From Pieris napi (Eukaryota > Arthropoda > Insecta > Lepidoptera > Pieridae), in contig NC_062242.1 in NCBI RefSeq assembly GCF_905475465.1, positions 9,327,501 through 9,391,500 on the forward strand: a stretch of 64,000 nt of DNA, given 5' to 3'. Below, in pieces: positions 1-10,600 of the stretch (position 1 is its first letter; every line of letters starts with the position of its first letter). The position numbers and the translations under genes are program-made. Under the pieces are notes generated by a model. It was not told the DNA's origin and ran no database searches. It saw only the letters and a program-made list of their open reading frames with translations.

Positions 1-814
1 ATCTATTAGCTGTTTGAGATAAATAATACAATTTTTTATCTGAACCATCATAATAAATTATATCGTTATCACCGTCAAAAACAACAATAAAAGCGTACCC
101 CCTGCTGAATGCTCCTAGTTCCTTCAAAATCCTTTTGTCATATTTATAATTCATTTTGTAAACTGCTCTCGTAAAAGGTTGTATGAAGTAAGCATCGCCA
201 CTTCTGTCGGTTGTCAAATAATATATTTCATCTTCAAATAGTTCTGCGCTTTTCGCGCCATTTTTGAGTACATAAATTGAAAAATTATGCATAAAATATA
301 TATCGCCCATTTTATCCACAATGAAATCATCTACTTCGTATTCTGTACCTGGAATTAATTTGGACTTTTTGTTTTCGTAAGTGAAGATCCCCTTTTTACG
401 GAATTCTGAATAAAACAGTTTCTTTTCGTATTGGAGCTGCCATATTGTTTTATCGTTGAGACCAAAGAGTTCCGAGTTATTTTTTTCTGGGTTGTATCTG
501 TATAGGCCTTGCTCATTTGTCATATACAAATCTTTTGTCGTTTGATCTACTGCAAAACCAAAACTAAAACCGCGTTTTATTGTTTTTAGTCTGACGTTGT
601 ATAGATCGAATGCAGCTGTATAGTCCTCGGAGCGGTTCTGATAGTGAAAGTATAAAATATTTGAGGATCGATCGATGGCTAGTTGTCCAGAAAATTTAAT
701 TCCTTGAACTATTCTGTCGCGTCTGTAGCAGACCGTGTTCAGGCACGCATGACATGACACACGTTTCGCAATCGAATATCCTAGCAATGTAAGAAATATG
801 AAGAGAGTTTTCAT
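1..814 (-). CDS. ommochrome-binding protein-like, secreted; C-terminus beyond window
   Basis: Reading from the ATG at 814-812 gives 271 codons with no stop, running off the left edge. The N-terminus MKTLFIFLTLLGYSIA is a signal peptide. It is followed by a Cys-rich start (CHACLNTVCYRRDR) and then GQLAIDRSSNILYFHYQN. Blade-like motifs recur: FAVDQTTKDLYMT, DDFIVDKMGDIYFM, YLTTDRSGDAYFI and VVFDGDNDIIYY. This spacing suggests a beta-propeller. I recognise the pattern as lepidopteran ommochrome-binding proteins, haemolymph carriers of ommochrome pigment described in Manduca; the family assignment is from memory. Members are roughly 270-280 residues, so probably only a few residues are missing. 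A pyrimidine tract ending in CAG (minus strand, about 834-822) lies 7 nt before the ATG, so a 5'UTR intron may end there. The ATG has A at -3. I see no frameshift. Confidence 0.8.
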   Translation of the reverse strand, partial: MKTLFIFLTLLGYSIAKRVSCHACLNTVCYRRDRIVQGIKFSGQLAIDRSSNILYFHYQNRSEDYTAAFDLYNVRLKTIKRGFSFGFAVDQTTKDLYMTNEQGLYRYNPEKNNSELFGLNDKTIWQLQYEKKLFYSEFRKKGIFTYENKKSKLIPGTEYEVDDFIVDKMGDIYFMHNFSIYVLKNGAKSAELFEDEIYYLTTDRSGDAYFIQPFTRAVYKMNYKYDKRILKELGAFSRGYAFIVVFDGDNDIIYYDGSDKKLYYLSQTANR

Positions 815-2275
815 GATGTTTCTGAAAGGGAAAATACATTGTGGATCAATGTCTCAAAAATTGCTTCGATGTCAATAATATAAATTGTCATATACTGACA
901 TTAGAATAACGCGTCAAACAGATAAGTCAGCTGAATTGCCGCGCTGTAATCTAATCATAATAAATAGTAGTTTTAATTATAATTTTCACCGATCAATCTC
1001 CTTCGTGCCTTCTCCATCTACACGATACTGGCGAAGTACCTTGTGCCCAGTTGGCACAAATTAAAGCCATAAACAAGAATTTAATTGAATTATATAGTAG
1101 TTTAATGATTAGTTTTAGTAACGTGAATAACAATATCTTACCGTAAGTATCGGTAATCAATCAGGTAGGTACAGATTTTAATGTACACACAATGTCAACA
1201 CTTGTTTTCACTATAACAACTACTAATACTATGGCACAGGAAAGATCAACAAATGCAGTGTTTTGTTTTTAATAATGTTAATTTATCTAATCATGACCCC
1301 ACTGACCGTGATGCTGTATCGTAAATAACATTTATTTTTGTCGATGCCATAAGGTTTTCTAAAACAAAAGAATTTTCCAAGCCTTTTAACCGACTTACAA
1401 AGTAGAGCTTCTCAATCCCGACGATGGATGTTATCGATAAGTATATTATAAAATTATTTTTAATTTTTATTTGTGGAGGTTTCTGGTTTAGTATTTCGAC
1501 TCCATATTTAAACCTTATAAAAGTTAATATTCCGTCGTCCGCGTATGTAATGTCTTTGATAATTTTACTTATCCGATTTTATTATAAGTCGCCGCTATTA
1601 TTAGACATTTTCTGTAGTGTTATAAAATAAAGATTACACAAGATTCTGCGTTTATCTTGGGTATCTCTATGTACCTGAAATTTATAATGTAAGGTAGGTA
1701 CAATTTTATTTACATTGTACACACATAAGGATTATTTTAATATTAAAATATAAATTGTGATCTGTGAAATATATTCATTCATCATATTCTATTTTGTGTA
1801 ATCTATATGCATTTGTTATCTGGTATATAAATATTGTTTTTTAATCACACGCTTATAAGCTCAATTTCCTATATTGCATTGAAAAATTTCATGTGTTAAA
1901 ATTGTAAATTAGCAATCAAAACGAAGGCCCTAATAATTTCCCCACAGACTGACATCACGCGCCGAGGTCGAGATTCGATTACCATTCCTATCTCGTCTAG
2001 GTCAATACCGAAATTGTTACCTGCAACGATACATTAAAATGGATTTTTAGTTAAAATTAAGGGCCAGTTTTATTTATTCGAGTATTTACCAGTGTGAAAA
2101 AATTTGTTCCTGGTGTCAGATTAAAAAAAAAAAAATTAATTCTATATAGCTTTTAGTCTATTGTCTATTGAGGATTTGATAAATTTTTCAATTTACAATA
2201 ATTTTGACATTTATTGTCTGTAGTATGGCATGTTAAGTTAAAAGCATATTAATAAAAAATATGGATTTAGTAATA
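815..2275. other. no gene seen; upstream region of the ommochrome-binding-like gene
   Basis: AT-rich sequence upstream (on the minus strand) of the gene at 1-814. On the minus strand a TATA-like stretch (TTTATATTATTG, near 890-876) lies 60-80 bp before the ATG and could be a core promoter. The putative splice acceptor at 822-824 argues that the transcription start may be farther away. A short hydrophobic open frame at 1424-1630 has no other support. Confidence 0.35.
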
Positions 2276-2414
2276 CAGTGTAAACTCTCTATAATGAACT
2301 TCAAGGGACCGAGCATTTTTTTCGTTATAGGAAAGAAAGAATTAATGTATGGGTATAGGGTTAAATCAAATAAATTCTCATCAACCAACCAAACTCATTT
2401 TTCGTTATACACTG
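2276..2414. mobile_element. pogo/Tigger-like MITE
   Basis: A 139-bp element beginning CAGTGTAAACTCTCTATAATG, followed by AACTTCAAGGGACCGAG, and ending CGTTATACACTG, with TA on both sides (2274-2275 and 2415-2416). The CAGT ends, the 'tataatgaacttcaagggacc' style of terminus and the TA target site are typical of pogo/Tigger-type Tc1-mariner elements. It has no coding capacity; the open frame across it is incidental. Confidence 0.6.
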
Positions 2415-2416
2415 TA

Positions 2417-3500
2417 TTTCCAAACTGGTTGAGGGAAAAAGTTTGGTATATATCTTCAGCCCACGTAGGTATGGGCGCACTGTAATCCAGAACTAGTGGG
2501 TTATACACCACCTTTTCCAGACCGTATTCTATAGGTTTAAATCATCACGTATACGTTAAAAGCGAAAAACACGGCTGTTCCTCAGCTTTGTGTACTTCAA
2601 AGCCAATTTTTTAAAAATGCTTTTAAATAAGTACTATACAATTTCAAGAAACACGTTGAACCGCTAACAGTTTTATTTCCAGTACCAGCGACTAAATATG
2701 ATTTTTTATAACTGAATATGAAATCAGTTCCCTGTGAGTTCGACAAATAATCCTTTCCATTTATCCCGTATTGGGTAGTAAATCGTAGAATACTCGATAA
2801 ATTCATGTTATTAAATAAGTCTAGGTTGATATACTGTATACGCTTTGGCTGACTTGGTCATCATCCAAAGATGCCAACCACTTGATTTGGCACTTGGCAA
2901 ACGAGATGAAGGCAGAACTTTACACGGATACAAATATCTAGAAGGCGCCTTTGTGAATAGGCATGTATCCGATAAAATACTATTATATACCTAACCTGAT
3001 TAGTAAACGCTTACGCCTTTTATGAAAGATTTATATCAGAGTAGCAAGTTATATGGTAAGGAACACAAATAATGCAATATAATACACATTTTTTCCTTTG
3101 TCACATATAAGCGTCGTTTTATAATAAATAAATATATTTACAAATATAACATAATATGTCGCTGGTGTCAGCTCCCATTCTAATTATATGTCACAGAGCT
3201 CGTAAATAAATAATATCAAAGTCTTATCAGTTTATTATTTTTGTAATGAGAAATAAGTTATTTAATTTCGTGAATACTTGTGGTTTATTCGATGTGCCAA
3301 TATATATTTGATTGTCTGTAGTATTAGTAATTTTAGAGTCATTATTATTTATGTCGGAACAAAGGCGTTAGTGTCATTTAATAACATCTAAGTCAAATAA
3401 GTTCAAAAGCTACCTATAATATAGTGGTTTATTTGATTTGTCAAAGTTGCTGTATCTATAAATTAACTAACGAGAGAAAAACAGCATGTCTTAGAGTGTG
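2417..3500. other. no gene or recognised repeat seen
   Basis: AT-rich sequence without a supported coding frame, RNA gene or element with clear ends. Confidence 0.4.
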
Positions 3501-3504
3501 TGTG

Positions 3505-3605
3505 TCACGCGCAGAAGGTTTACCACCTACTTACCTATTAGAAAAAAAAACAAATGATCACGAATCAGATACAGAAATCTGAGACCCAGTCCTAGAACAT
3601 AATTT
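3505..3605 (+). mobile_element. 5'-truncated copy of SINE family 1 (tRNA-derived)
   Basis: Contains the family's 3' segment: 'cctacttacctattag', then 'atgatcacgaatcagatac', 'agaaatctgagaccca'. The tRNA-like head is missing. It matches the 3' half of the fuller copies at 13.2, 16.0, 35.4 and 62.6 kb. Confidence 0.7.
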
Positions 3606-4085
3606 GAAGTACCTTTTCTCAGAAATATTTTAAACCTACATTGGAATGTAGGTATGTATGTTTATCAAAAGTATTAATGCCTTAATGCTGTTTATATATC
3701 GTAAGTATAATTTGACAATCATTATAATGTATTATCTAGTAATCTAAGTTCACATTAATATTAAATTTCTGTCTCGGCATTTTTTATCAAAATGAACAAA
3801 CTAAGCATAGATCTTGACGTGTAATAAATGAAGTGAAATTTTTCTTAGGATTTGAGTGGGAATTTTATTTTTTGGTGATGAATTGCTGAATTATGTACCT
3901 ACGACGGTCGACGCTTAGCCGTTTCGTACAGTTTTTGAACTGTAATCGAATTTTTTGGAGTTGTAAAGTGTAATTTGATAATGATTAGAATAACATTTAC
4001 TACCAAGTCAGCCAACAATGATGCAATTAATTATATTTTGCTCGAAACTTAAAAATATTATTACAACTATCGATCCTATATACAT

Positions 4086-4636
4086 GTCGCAGCCAACTAG
4101 CTTAATTAGCCGTTCAATTAACAGCCTAGTTTCTTTACTAAAGAGCGCCGTTTAAGTAGGTCTGAAGATTCATTCAGCTATTTGATCAAACAGCTAGGCA
4201 AATGACTTGAATTGATGACGTTACATTACTTACCTATCCTGTTCATTTCAATTCAGTTCCACTTCCTGCCACCTATCACAACGGTCAATGAAGCCCCGGC
4301 AAACAACAAATATGATGATGTTTACCAAAGTTTAATGAAAAATATTACATAATATAAAAATACTAATCCATACTATTATGGAAGAGTGTAAAAGTAAGCG
4401 TAAGAACACTAATATGTTACATTTTAAATTTATAAATAAAGAATTCCTTATGTCTGATATTTCATCTTCATTATTTCTATTACATGACTTTACGCATGGC
4501 CTAAGTATTACCCAGCCAGTTTATTAAATATTGTAATAAATGTTACGGCTGAATATAATTCAGGCCGCTAGTTAAACGGCGCTGTTTAGAGGCTAGGCTG
4601 TTGATTGAACGGCTATTTAAGCTAGTTGGCTGCGAC
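4086..4636. mobile_element. 551-bp DNA transposon with long terminal inverted repeats and 6-bp flanking repeat
   Basis: The left end GTCGCAGCCAACTAGCTTAA matches the inverse of the right end TTAAGCTAGTTGGCTGCGAC. The imperfect inverted repeats extend about 90 bp, including GCCGTTCAATYAACAGCCTAG and AGCGCCGTTTAA. ATACAT occurs directly outside each end (4080-4085 and 4637-4642), a plausible 6-bp target-site duplication. The interior is AT-rich without a coding frame. The superfamily is not assigned; a 6-bp duplication does not fit the TAA elements elsewhere in the window. Confidence 0.75.
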
Positions 4637-4811
4637 ATACATACGATATAGCCATTTATGTCCAAATGGGCTACCATCCTTTAAGGATACTGGCCTCAAC
4701 ATCCATTTCCTTCATGCCATCACCATCCATTTTTTATAGACAAATAGGTAATTAGTAATTGACTGCTTGACATTTATATATGTGTGTGTATTGCACGCAT
4801 TTAACACGAAA

Positions 4812-5281
4812 TCACTACATAGTATAAAACAAAGTCGCTTTTTCTGTCCCTATATCCCTATGTATGCTTAAATCTTTAAAACTACGCAACGGATTTTGAT
4901 GCGGTTTTTTTTAATAGATAGAGTGATTGAAGAGGAAGGTTTATATGCATAATAACACCCATTAAATATTGGAGAAATACTGTTATTTTTGAGGTTTCTA
5001 ATGTGATGTCGTAAATAATTACATTTTTTCCGCTTACAATGCAAACGCAGGCTGAACCCTACGAGATTTATCAAAATAATGTACTAAGTATTGTACACAT
5101 TAAAAAGGTCTACAGAGAACTCCACGATGGTATATGTCTATCTCTTATGGATATCCCACAATAACATTTTTTTGTCATTTACTTTTTACGACAAATAATG
5201 GCTAATTTTCGAAGCGATTTTAACCAATACAGCATTAATCCTTATCCAATTAAAATGTGCGAAGCCGTGGCGGGTCGCTAG
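4812..5281 (+). mobile_element. non-autonomous Helitron, 470 bp
   Basis: It starts with TC (TCACTACATAGTATAAAACA), preceded by A, and ends GCGAAGCCGTGGCGGGTCGC followed by TAG, with T next. The 3' end therefore reads CTAG|T (CTRR|T), preceded by a GC-rich hairpin region (GCGA...TCGC). There are no terminal inverted repeats and no duplication. The internal text 'aaaactacgcaacggatttt' and 'gatgcggttttttttaatag' is the common lepidopteran Helitron body. It encodes no RepHel protein. Confidence 0.8.
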
Positions 5282-6415
5282 TATTCGATAAAATGTATTC
5301 AATATTCGTCATTAAAAAATACTTGCAATTAACTTACATAAGATCTTAATATTTCTGGGAAAAATCGTGAAAAACCTCTTATTCCAAACGTAAAATATTC
5401 GTGTATGATTTTGAAATGTCCCTATGCTCAGGCTGTTGAGGTAATGTGTCTTTTCCTCTCCGTACTTCCCGTGTCGGAATTCCGTTCAGTTTGCTCGAAT
5501 ACTTCAGAACAGGGAATTTTTACTTTAAGATTTTCTGACAAAAGTTTCGAGTTAAAATGGTATTTATTCCTACATATTTTTAGTCATACTACTATTCTGT
5601 GACTCCAAGTAAATGTCTAATAGTCTTTTTAGATAAACCACTGCAGTTCATAAAGAAGACAGCGCTTGGTACCTAATAATTATTATATACAAATGTGATT
5701 ACAGACAACTGTAGGTATATATGTGTTATTGGTAATTTGATGTATTCCTGTCAGGTTTTAAAGGCCTGCAACGCTCGCACCTTAATAGGTGCCCCTTTTT
5801 GGGCGTCTCCTAAGCTCATTTGCCCTATATTTTTTTTTTAAATAAATGATGTTGCATTTTCGACTTACTTTTGGTAGCTGATAACTCAAACATTCACTTT
5901 TGCCTAATGTATAGTGTTAAAACATCGCAAATGGAATACGTCGAATAACCAATAACCCTGTATATCATTTAATATATAATTCTCATCCTCACAGCGCAGG
6001 TGAAACCAATAACCTAAGGAAAACCTTCAACCAAACTAATAAATATTTTATTCCAAAATCCAATTCAAACTTTTCCGTAGACATGTGTCAGAAATAGTTA
6101 ATGTAGTATCAATAAGTACGAATACGAACTAGTAAGCTCACATACATAATTTGGGGACTTTGAATTGGAAATATTACGTCGGCAGTCGAACTGTTTCGAT
6201 CAATTATTTAAAGTCAATTAAAAAATCCTTTAAAGGTCTCGTTGATGTTAGGCTAAAGTCTTTAAAGTCATACATATTTGCGCACATTTTCAAAACAGGT
6301 CAAGAGAGCATGGCATTGTTTGTGCCAAACTTATGTTTTGAAGCAATAACAAGTATTCCTTTAAATCACACATGTGTGACATATTGGGACGTATATATGT
6401 CATTAAAAATAATTA
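5282..6415. other. no gene seen; short repeat scrap near 5755-5835
   Basis: AT-rich sequence. Near 5755-5835 there is a diverged piece resembling the lepidopteran short repeat with 'ggccggcaacgcacttgcga' (here 'ggcctgcaacgctcgcacc'). Nothing else is supported. Confidence 0.35.
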
Positions 6416-6763
6416 TTGGGCCGGGTACTGGTATGGGATGCAACCTGTTCAGACACGCTGGCCCCTTCCCATCTACATGGAACCAACTACAGAGCTGGTG
6501 CGGCTTGTGAAGCGGCTGAAAAAACTAAAGCATGCAAATACAGGGGTCTAGGCTCAGAATATTATTTTGTCCCATTCGGTGTCGAGACCCTTGGTCCGTG
6601 GGGTCCTAGCGCTTTAAGGCTTTTTAAAGAAATATCAAAAAGGTTAGTCGACATCACAGGAGACCGAAGATCTGGCAGCTACCTCGGACAAAGAATTAGT
6701 CTTGCGATTCAAAGGGGGAACGCTGCCAGTATCTTCGGAACCTTGCCTAAAGGGACTTCTTTT
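6416..6763 (+). mobile_element. C-terminal remnant of a retrotransposon polyprotein
   Basis: One open frame encodes GRVLVWDATCSDTLAPSHL, then VPFGVETLGPWGPSA, then QRISLAIQRGNAAS. I remember this order from the C-terminus of widespread invertebrate reverse-transcriptase polyproteins, usually annotated as retroelement proteins. The exact clade is uncertain. The N-terminal reverse transcriptase region is absent, so this is a 5'-truncated fragment, followed by an AT-rich 3' region to about 6830. A second, more decayed copy of the same module is at 37,810-38,005, sharing the QRIS-x-AIQRGNAAS block. No host role is implied. Confidence 0.7.
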
Positions 6764-7569
6764 AATATTTTAGTTTATGTTAAAGTTAGTTATTTATTTC
6801 AATGTATAATGTATATTATTTATTAAATATATATATTGTGGTATATGTCAGTTAATTCCAATATCTTTTAGGGTTCACATCGGTTCAATAACGAAAAATG
6901 TAATAAACAAAATTAAATGCGTAAAAGCGATAGTCACAGTATGGTCTGGATCTCAATTGGTTCACTTATTCGATATTCTAGGTTGGACAATTGGGCCTTT
7001 GATTGTTTCTCCTCGTTTTTGGGAGTATCACTCGAATATTAATAGAGTATTGGAATATTCAGTGAGCTTCGTTTCGGATTGAAAGTTCGATTATAATTGT
7101 ATAGTTTCCGTTTGAAACACACAAAGCTGATCAACTGGATAAAGTATTAGTAATATATGTTCAGTATCGGAATTAAAGAAAATATCGATGGAAAACCAGT
7201 ACTAGAGAAAAACCTGTTTATAAATTTGCTTTAAATAATTAAAAATAATAAATAAATTGCCTGCTATGTTTACGTATTACATAACAAAACAAATTTATAT
7301 AAAAGAAGGGACTACAACAATTTTAGAGTTATTACAAAAATGTAATATCAAATAACTATAAAAATATATTGTACAATCGCGAGAAAAAGTCTTTCGGCAT
7401 CACCTATTTCTTTAATATTTTTCCTGCGTACAAAACTCCATAGCACTCCTAACACGTCATAATAGGGACGATTTTTGAATGCAAATGATTTTGAACTCAC
7501 GTTTTGTACAAATGTTGATAAAGGTCGATTATGCGCGCGATTCGAATGATAATTTTTAGACCTATTGTC

Positions 7570-7576
7570 TATAAAA
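7570..7576 (+). promoter_or_regulatory. TATA box of the Gln/Pro-rich secreted protein gene
   Basis: TATAAAA lies 40 bp before the proposed start codon at 7616, in a locally GC-rich setting (CGCGCGCGC follows). With a usual spacing of about 30 bp, transcription would start near 7600 and leave a 5' leader of under 20 nt. The claim depends on exon 1 being correctly placed. Confidence 0.5.
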
Positions 7577-7615
7577 CCGGCGCGCGCGCAGCACAAGAGG
7601 CGAAAGTCAACGAAA

Positions 7616-7621
7616 ATGAAG
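7616..7621 (+). CDS. exon 1 (ATG AAG) of the Gln/Pro-rich gene
   Basis: Chosen because ATGAAG followed by GTGATT is a phase-0 donor 40 bp after a TATA box, has A at -3, and joined to exon 2 completes an ideal signal peptide (MKLLVILSLAIS). GTGATT is a weaker donor than the consensus, and a different tiny first exon in the same region is possible. Confidence 0.5.
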
Positions 7622-10600
7622 GTGATTACACGTTTTTATTGTGCTTGTGTGTTGTGCTAAGTGTGTGTAAATATTGAGTAGATAACAAAAAAAATATAAC
7701 TAACATTTTTATATAAGCTCGAATAGTTGTCGTAAATAACAATAGGAAAATCTCTTTCTCTTTGACAATTATTCCATCCTCACTTATAAAAAAGTTCAGA
7801 CAGAACAAAAATAATGTACTACGCAAAATATAACACGGTTACTGTATTCATTGACATATATTCTTGACTTAAACGTACAACTTTACATTACATTCGCAAC
7901 TTTAAAGTTTGTTGTGTTTACCTGAAAGTTTTACCGGGCAAGTCACGATCTGAGGCCGCCAAAGGCGAAAATCCTACGATTTGATATGTCCATTAACGTA
8001 CGTGTGATACATCTATTGAGAGGTAACTCGTCTCTCTAGAGATCCCTGAGGATTTCTTCGTTCAATATATAATAGGGGTTAACTGTTGTTAACATCAAGT
8101 ACAAAAGTAATTACTCAAATTTAATAAGCGAGACTGTCAAAAGCACTTTATTGCACGATGGTACTGGATAATTTAAACAATTTCGGGTAAAATGTTTCTT
8201 CGTCACCTTTTATTAATTTAATTTAGGATCCTTGTGATTAATTATAAGAAAGCTTACAATTTTATATTAAAGAACAAAATGTATTGCGTAATGTTCTTTC
8301 AAAGAGGGTAAAGAAAACGTTTTCCTTCGGCTTATTACCGCTTAGGAAGTATAATAAAAAGAGTTAGGATCAAGCAATGAGTTTATATTATAAGCTAACT
8401 TTATAATTTAATCAAAAATAAGTCATTAACGCCTAGGGTTTAAATTCTTAAATACCAAGCGTAATTTTTAAGATTATTTCTCCTATGAATATAAATATAT
8501 TGAAATCTCTTTGAATGAGCTTATTAATAAAAAAAAATTAGAAGAATAAACTCGGGCACAATTTTGCGTAGTACTCAACATGAAACCTATCGTTTTCAAT
8601 AGATAGATTTTAATGTCGAGTTTAAGTTTATTTTACTTAATGTACCTACATATATAATTTCCTAAAGTTAATTAACAGAAATAATCATGTTGACAGATCT
8701 CATGGATAGAAATTGTATACAAGCAATGCACGGAGAATTTCCGCCGACATTATTTTTCTTTCTGCCAATTTCGTACTTATTATGCTAATTCGACTTTTGT
8801 TACAAAGCTCTCTGTTTAGTACATTTTTGTGAGCTCCCGTAATTTCCTTTGTAAGGAAATGTCCCTTTTACCGTAACAAAAATACGCATTAAGTTTGTAT
8901 ACCTAGGTTTTTATTTAAGTGCTCTTAGCCTGTTTGACTTTAAGACATTTTCATGGACGAATTTTTTTTTGGCTTATGTTGTTCTATTTTAATAACGAAC
9001 GACAATTAACTAACACTCAAAAAAACATTTCAGATAAGTCACTAACTTTATTTACGGCACCGATGATACCACATATAGATACCACATAAAACAAAGATCT
9101 TTTATAAAAAAAATCATTGAATACTTTGGCAAACGCATTCACAGAGGCACATGTATTGAAAATATCAAAGTTTCATCATTTTCAATCAATTTTCGAAATC
9201 TTTTAATTCGCATTTTATTAAAGTAGCGTTTTAGCTATCGTTGTACAATGTTTATAATTCATAGTATAAATAACTTTAGTGTTTTTCTTAAATCTTAAAT
9301 ATCAAAATCCCGTATATATCCAATCACGGAAGTCTCGTTTTAAACCCTAAGAAGATACACCCTGATACTAGATACCAAAAACCTCAAAAATATTACCAAG
9401 ATTTTTGTTATTATTTTTGCACGCTCAATTGTTTGAGGAGCTTTAATAAAAAATATGCTCAGTTGTAATGCAGCTGCTCTGAAACTTGAGTCCTAGCAAC
9501 TCAAATATTCGACATAATTACCACATAAATTATAATTTAATTCTGTCCATTTAGATACTTTATTGCGGCAGGGAAATGTCTCTGAAAGATAAAATTTCCC
9601 GAAATACAGCTGTTAGTAATGCGTTTGACATTTTATTGTTAAACTTTGTTTTATCACTACGAACTGTTTGAAATTTATTTAGCGAAGAAATCCATTTTGG
9701 TTTGCGTATAATTACTTTAATCTGAAATTTAAAATATACTAGCAATACAGCCCTGCGATTCTGTAACTCACTTTTCAAACTCACCCAGCTGTTTTCGCAT
9801 CGGCGGTCGCTCTCAAATCAGTCGTGAAGCAGTCATTTTATGATTTGGCATTCTGATAAACAATAAACAACAAGCTCCCACCTTTTCAGAATGCCAAATC
9901 ATAAAATGACTGCTTCACGACTGATTTGAGAGCGACCGCCGATGCGAAAACAGCTGTGTGAGTTCGAAAAGTGAGTTACAGAATCGCAGGGCAGCTTATA
10001 CAAAATGGATTGACAATCGAGTTTTGTAATAATCGTATAAATTAAAAAAATATGTTTCACCTACATTAGTACCTTAATAATAATAGCTTTAACATCAATT
10101 ATTTTTAGTTGCTGGTAATACTTTCCTTGGCGATTAGTAGTGTGGTGTGTCAGGCACCCTATCCTCCTAGCGGCTGGAGACCGGATGGACCATCCTTTGA
10201 CCTTCCACAGGTACGTAAATATTGAGCTTTTGATAATTTTGATAATTTGACATATATGGTTAAATAAATTTATTCTTATAAACAAAATTAATATTGTTTT
10301 TATAAGAGAACCTAATTAGTATTGTGCACGTCGACATCGGACAGTTTTTTAAATCTTCAGTCTTCTAGGCTTAGAATGTGTATCTGGGCACTAAACTTAA
10401 ATATAAATTATTGGGACTACTAATATTGAGAATTTTTAACGGTGTTTTTTATGTAATAGGAAGCAAACGGGCAGGAGGCTCACCTGATGTTAAGTGATAC
10501 CGCCGCCCATGGACACTCACAATGCCAGAAGGCTCGCAAGTGCGTTGCCGGCCTTTCCTTTTTGTAGTTGATTGGATCGAATTTTTATACGATTATTTAT

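Noticed and set aside
1424..1630. Small membrane protein of 68 residues
   Set aside because: Hydrophobic because of AT-rich codons; no conserved motif, no neighbouring exon, no promoter evidence.
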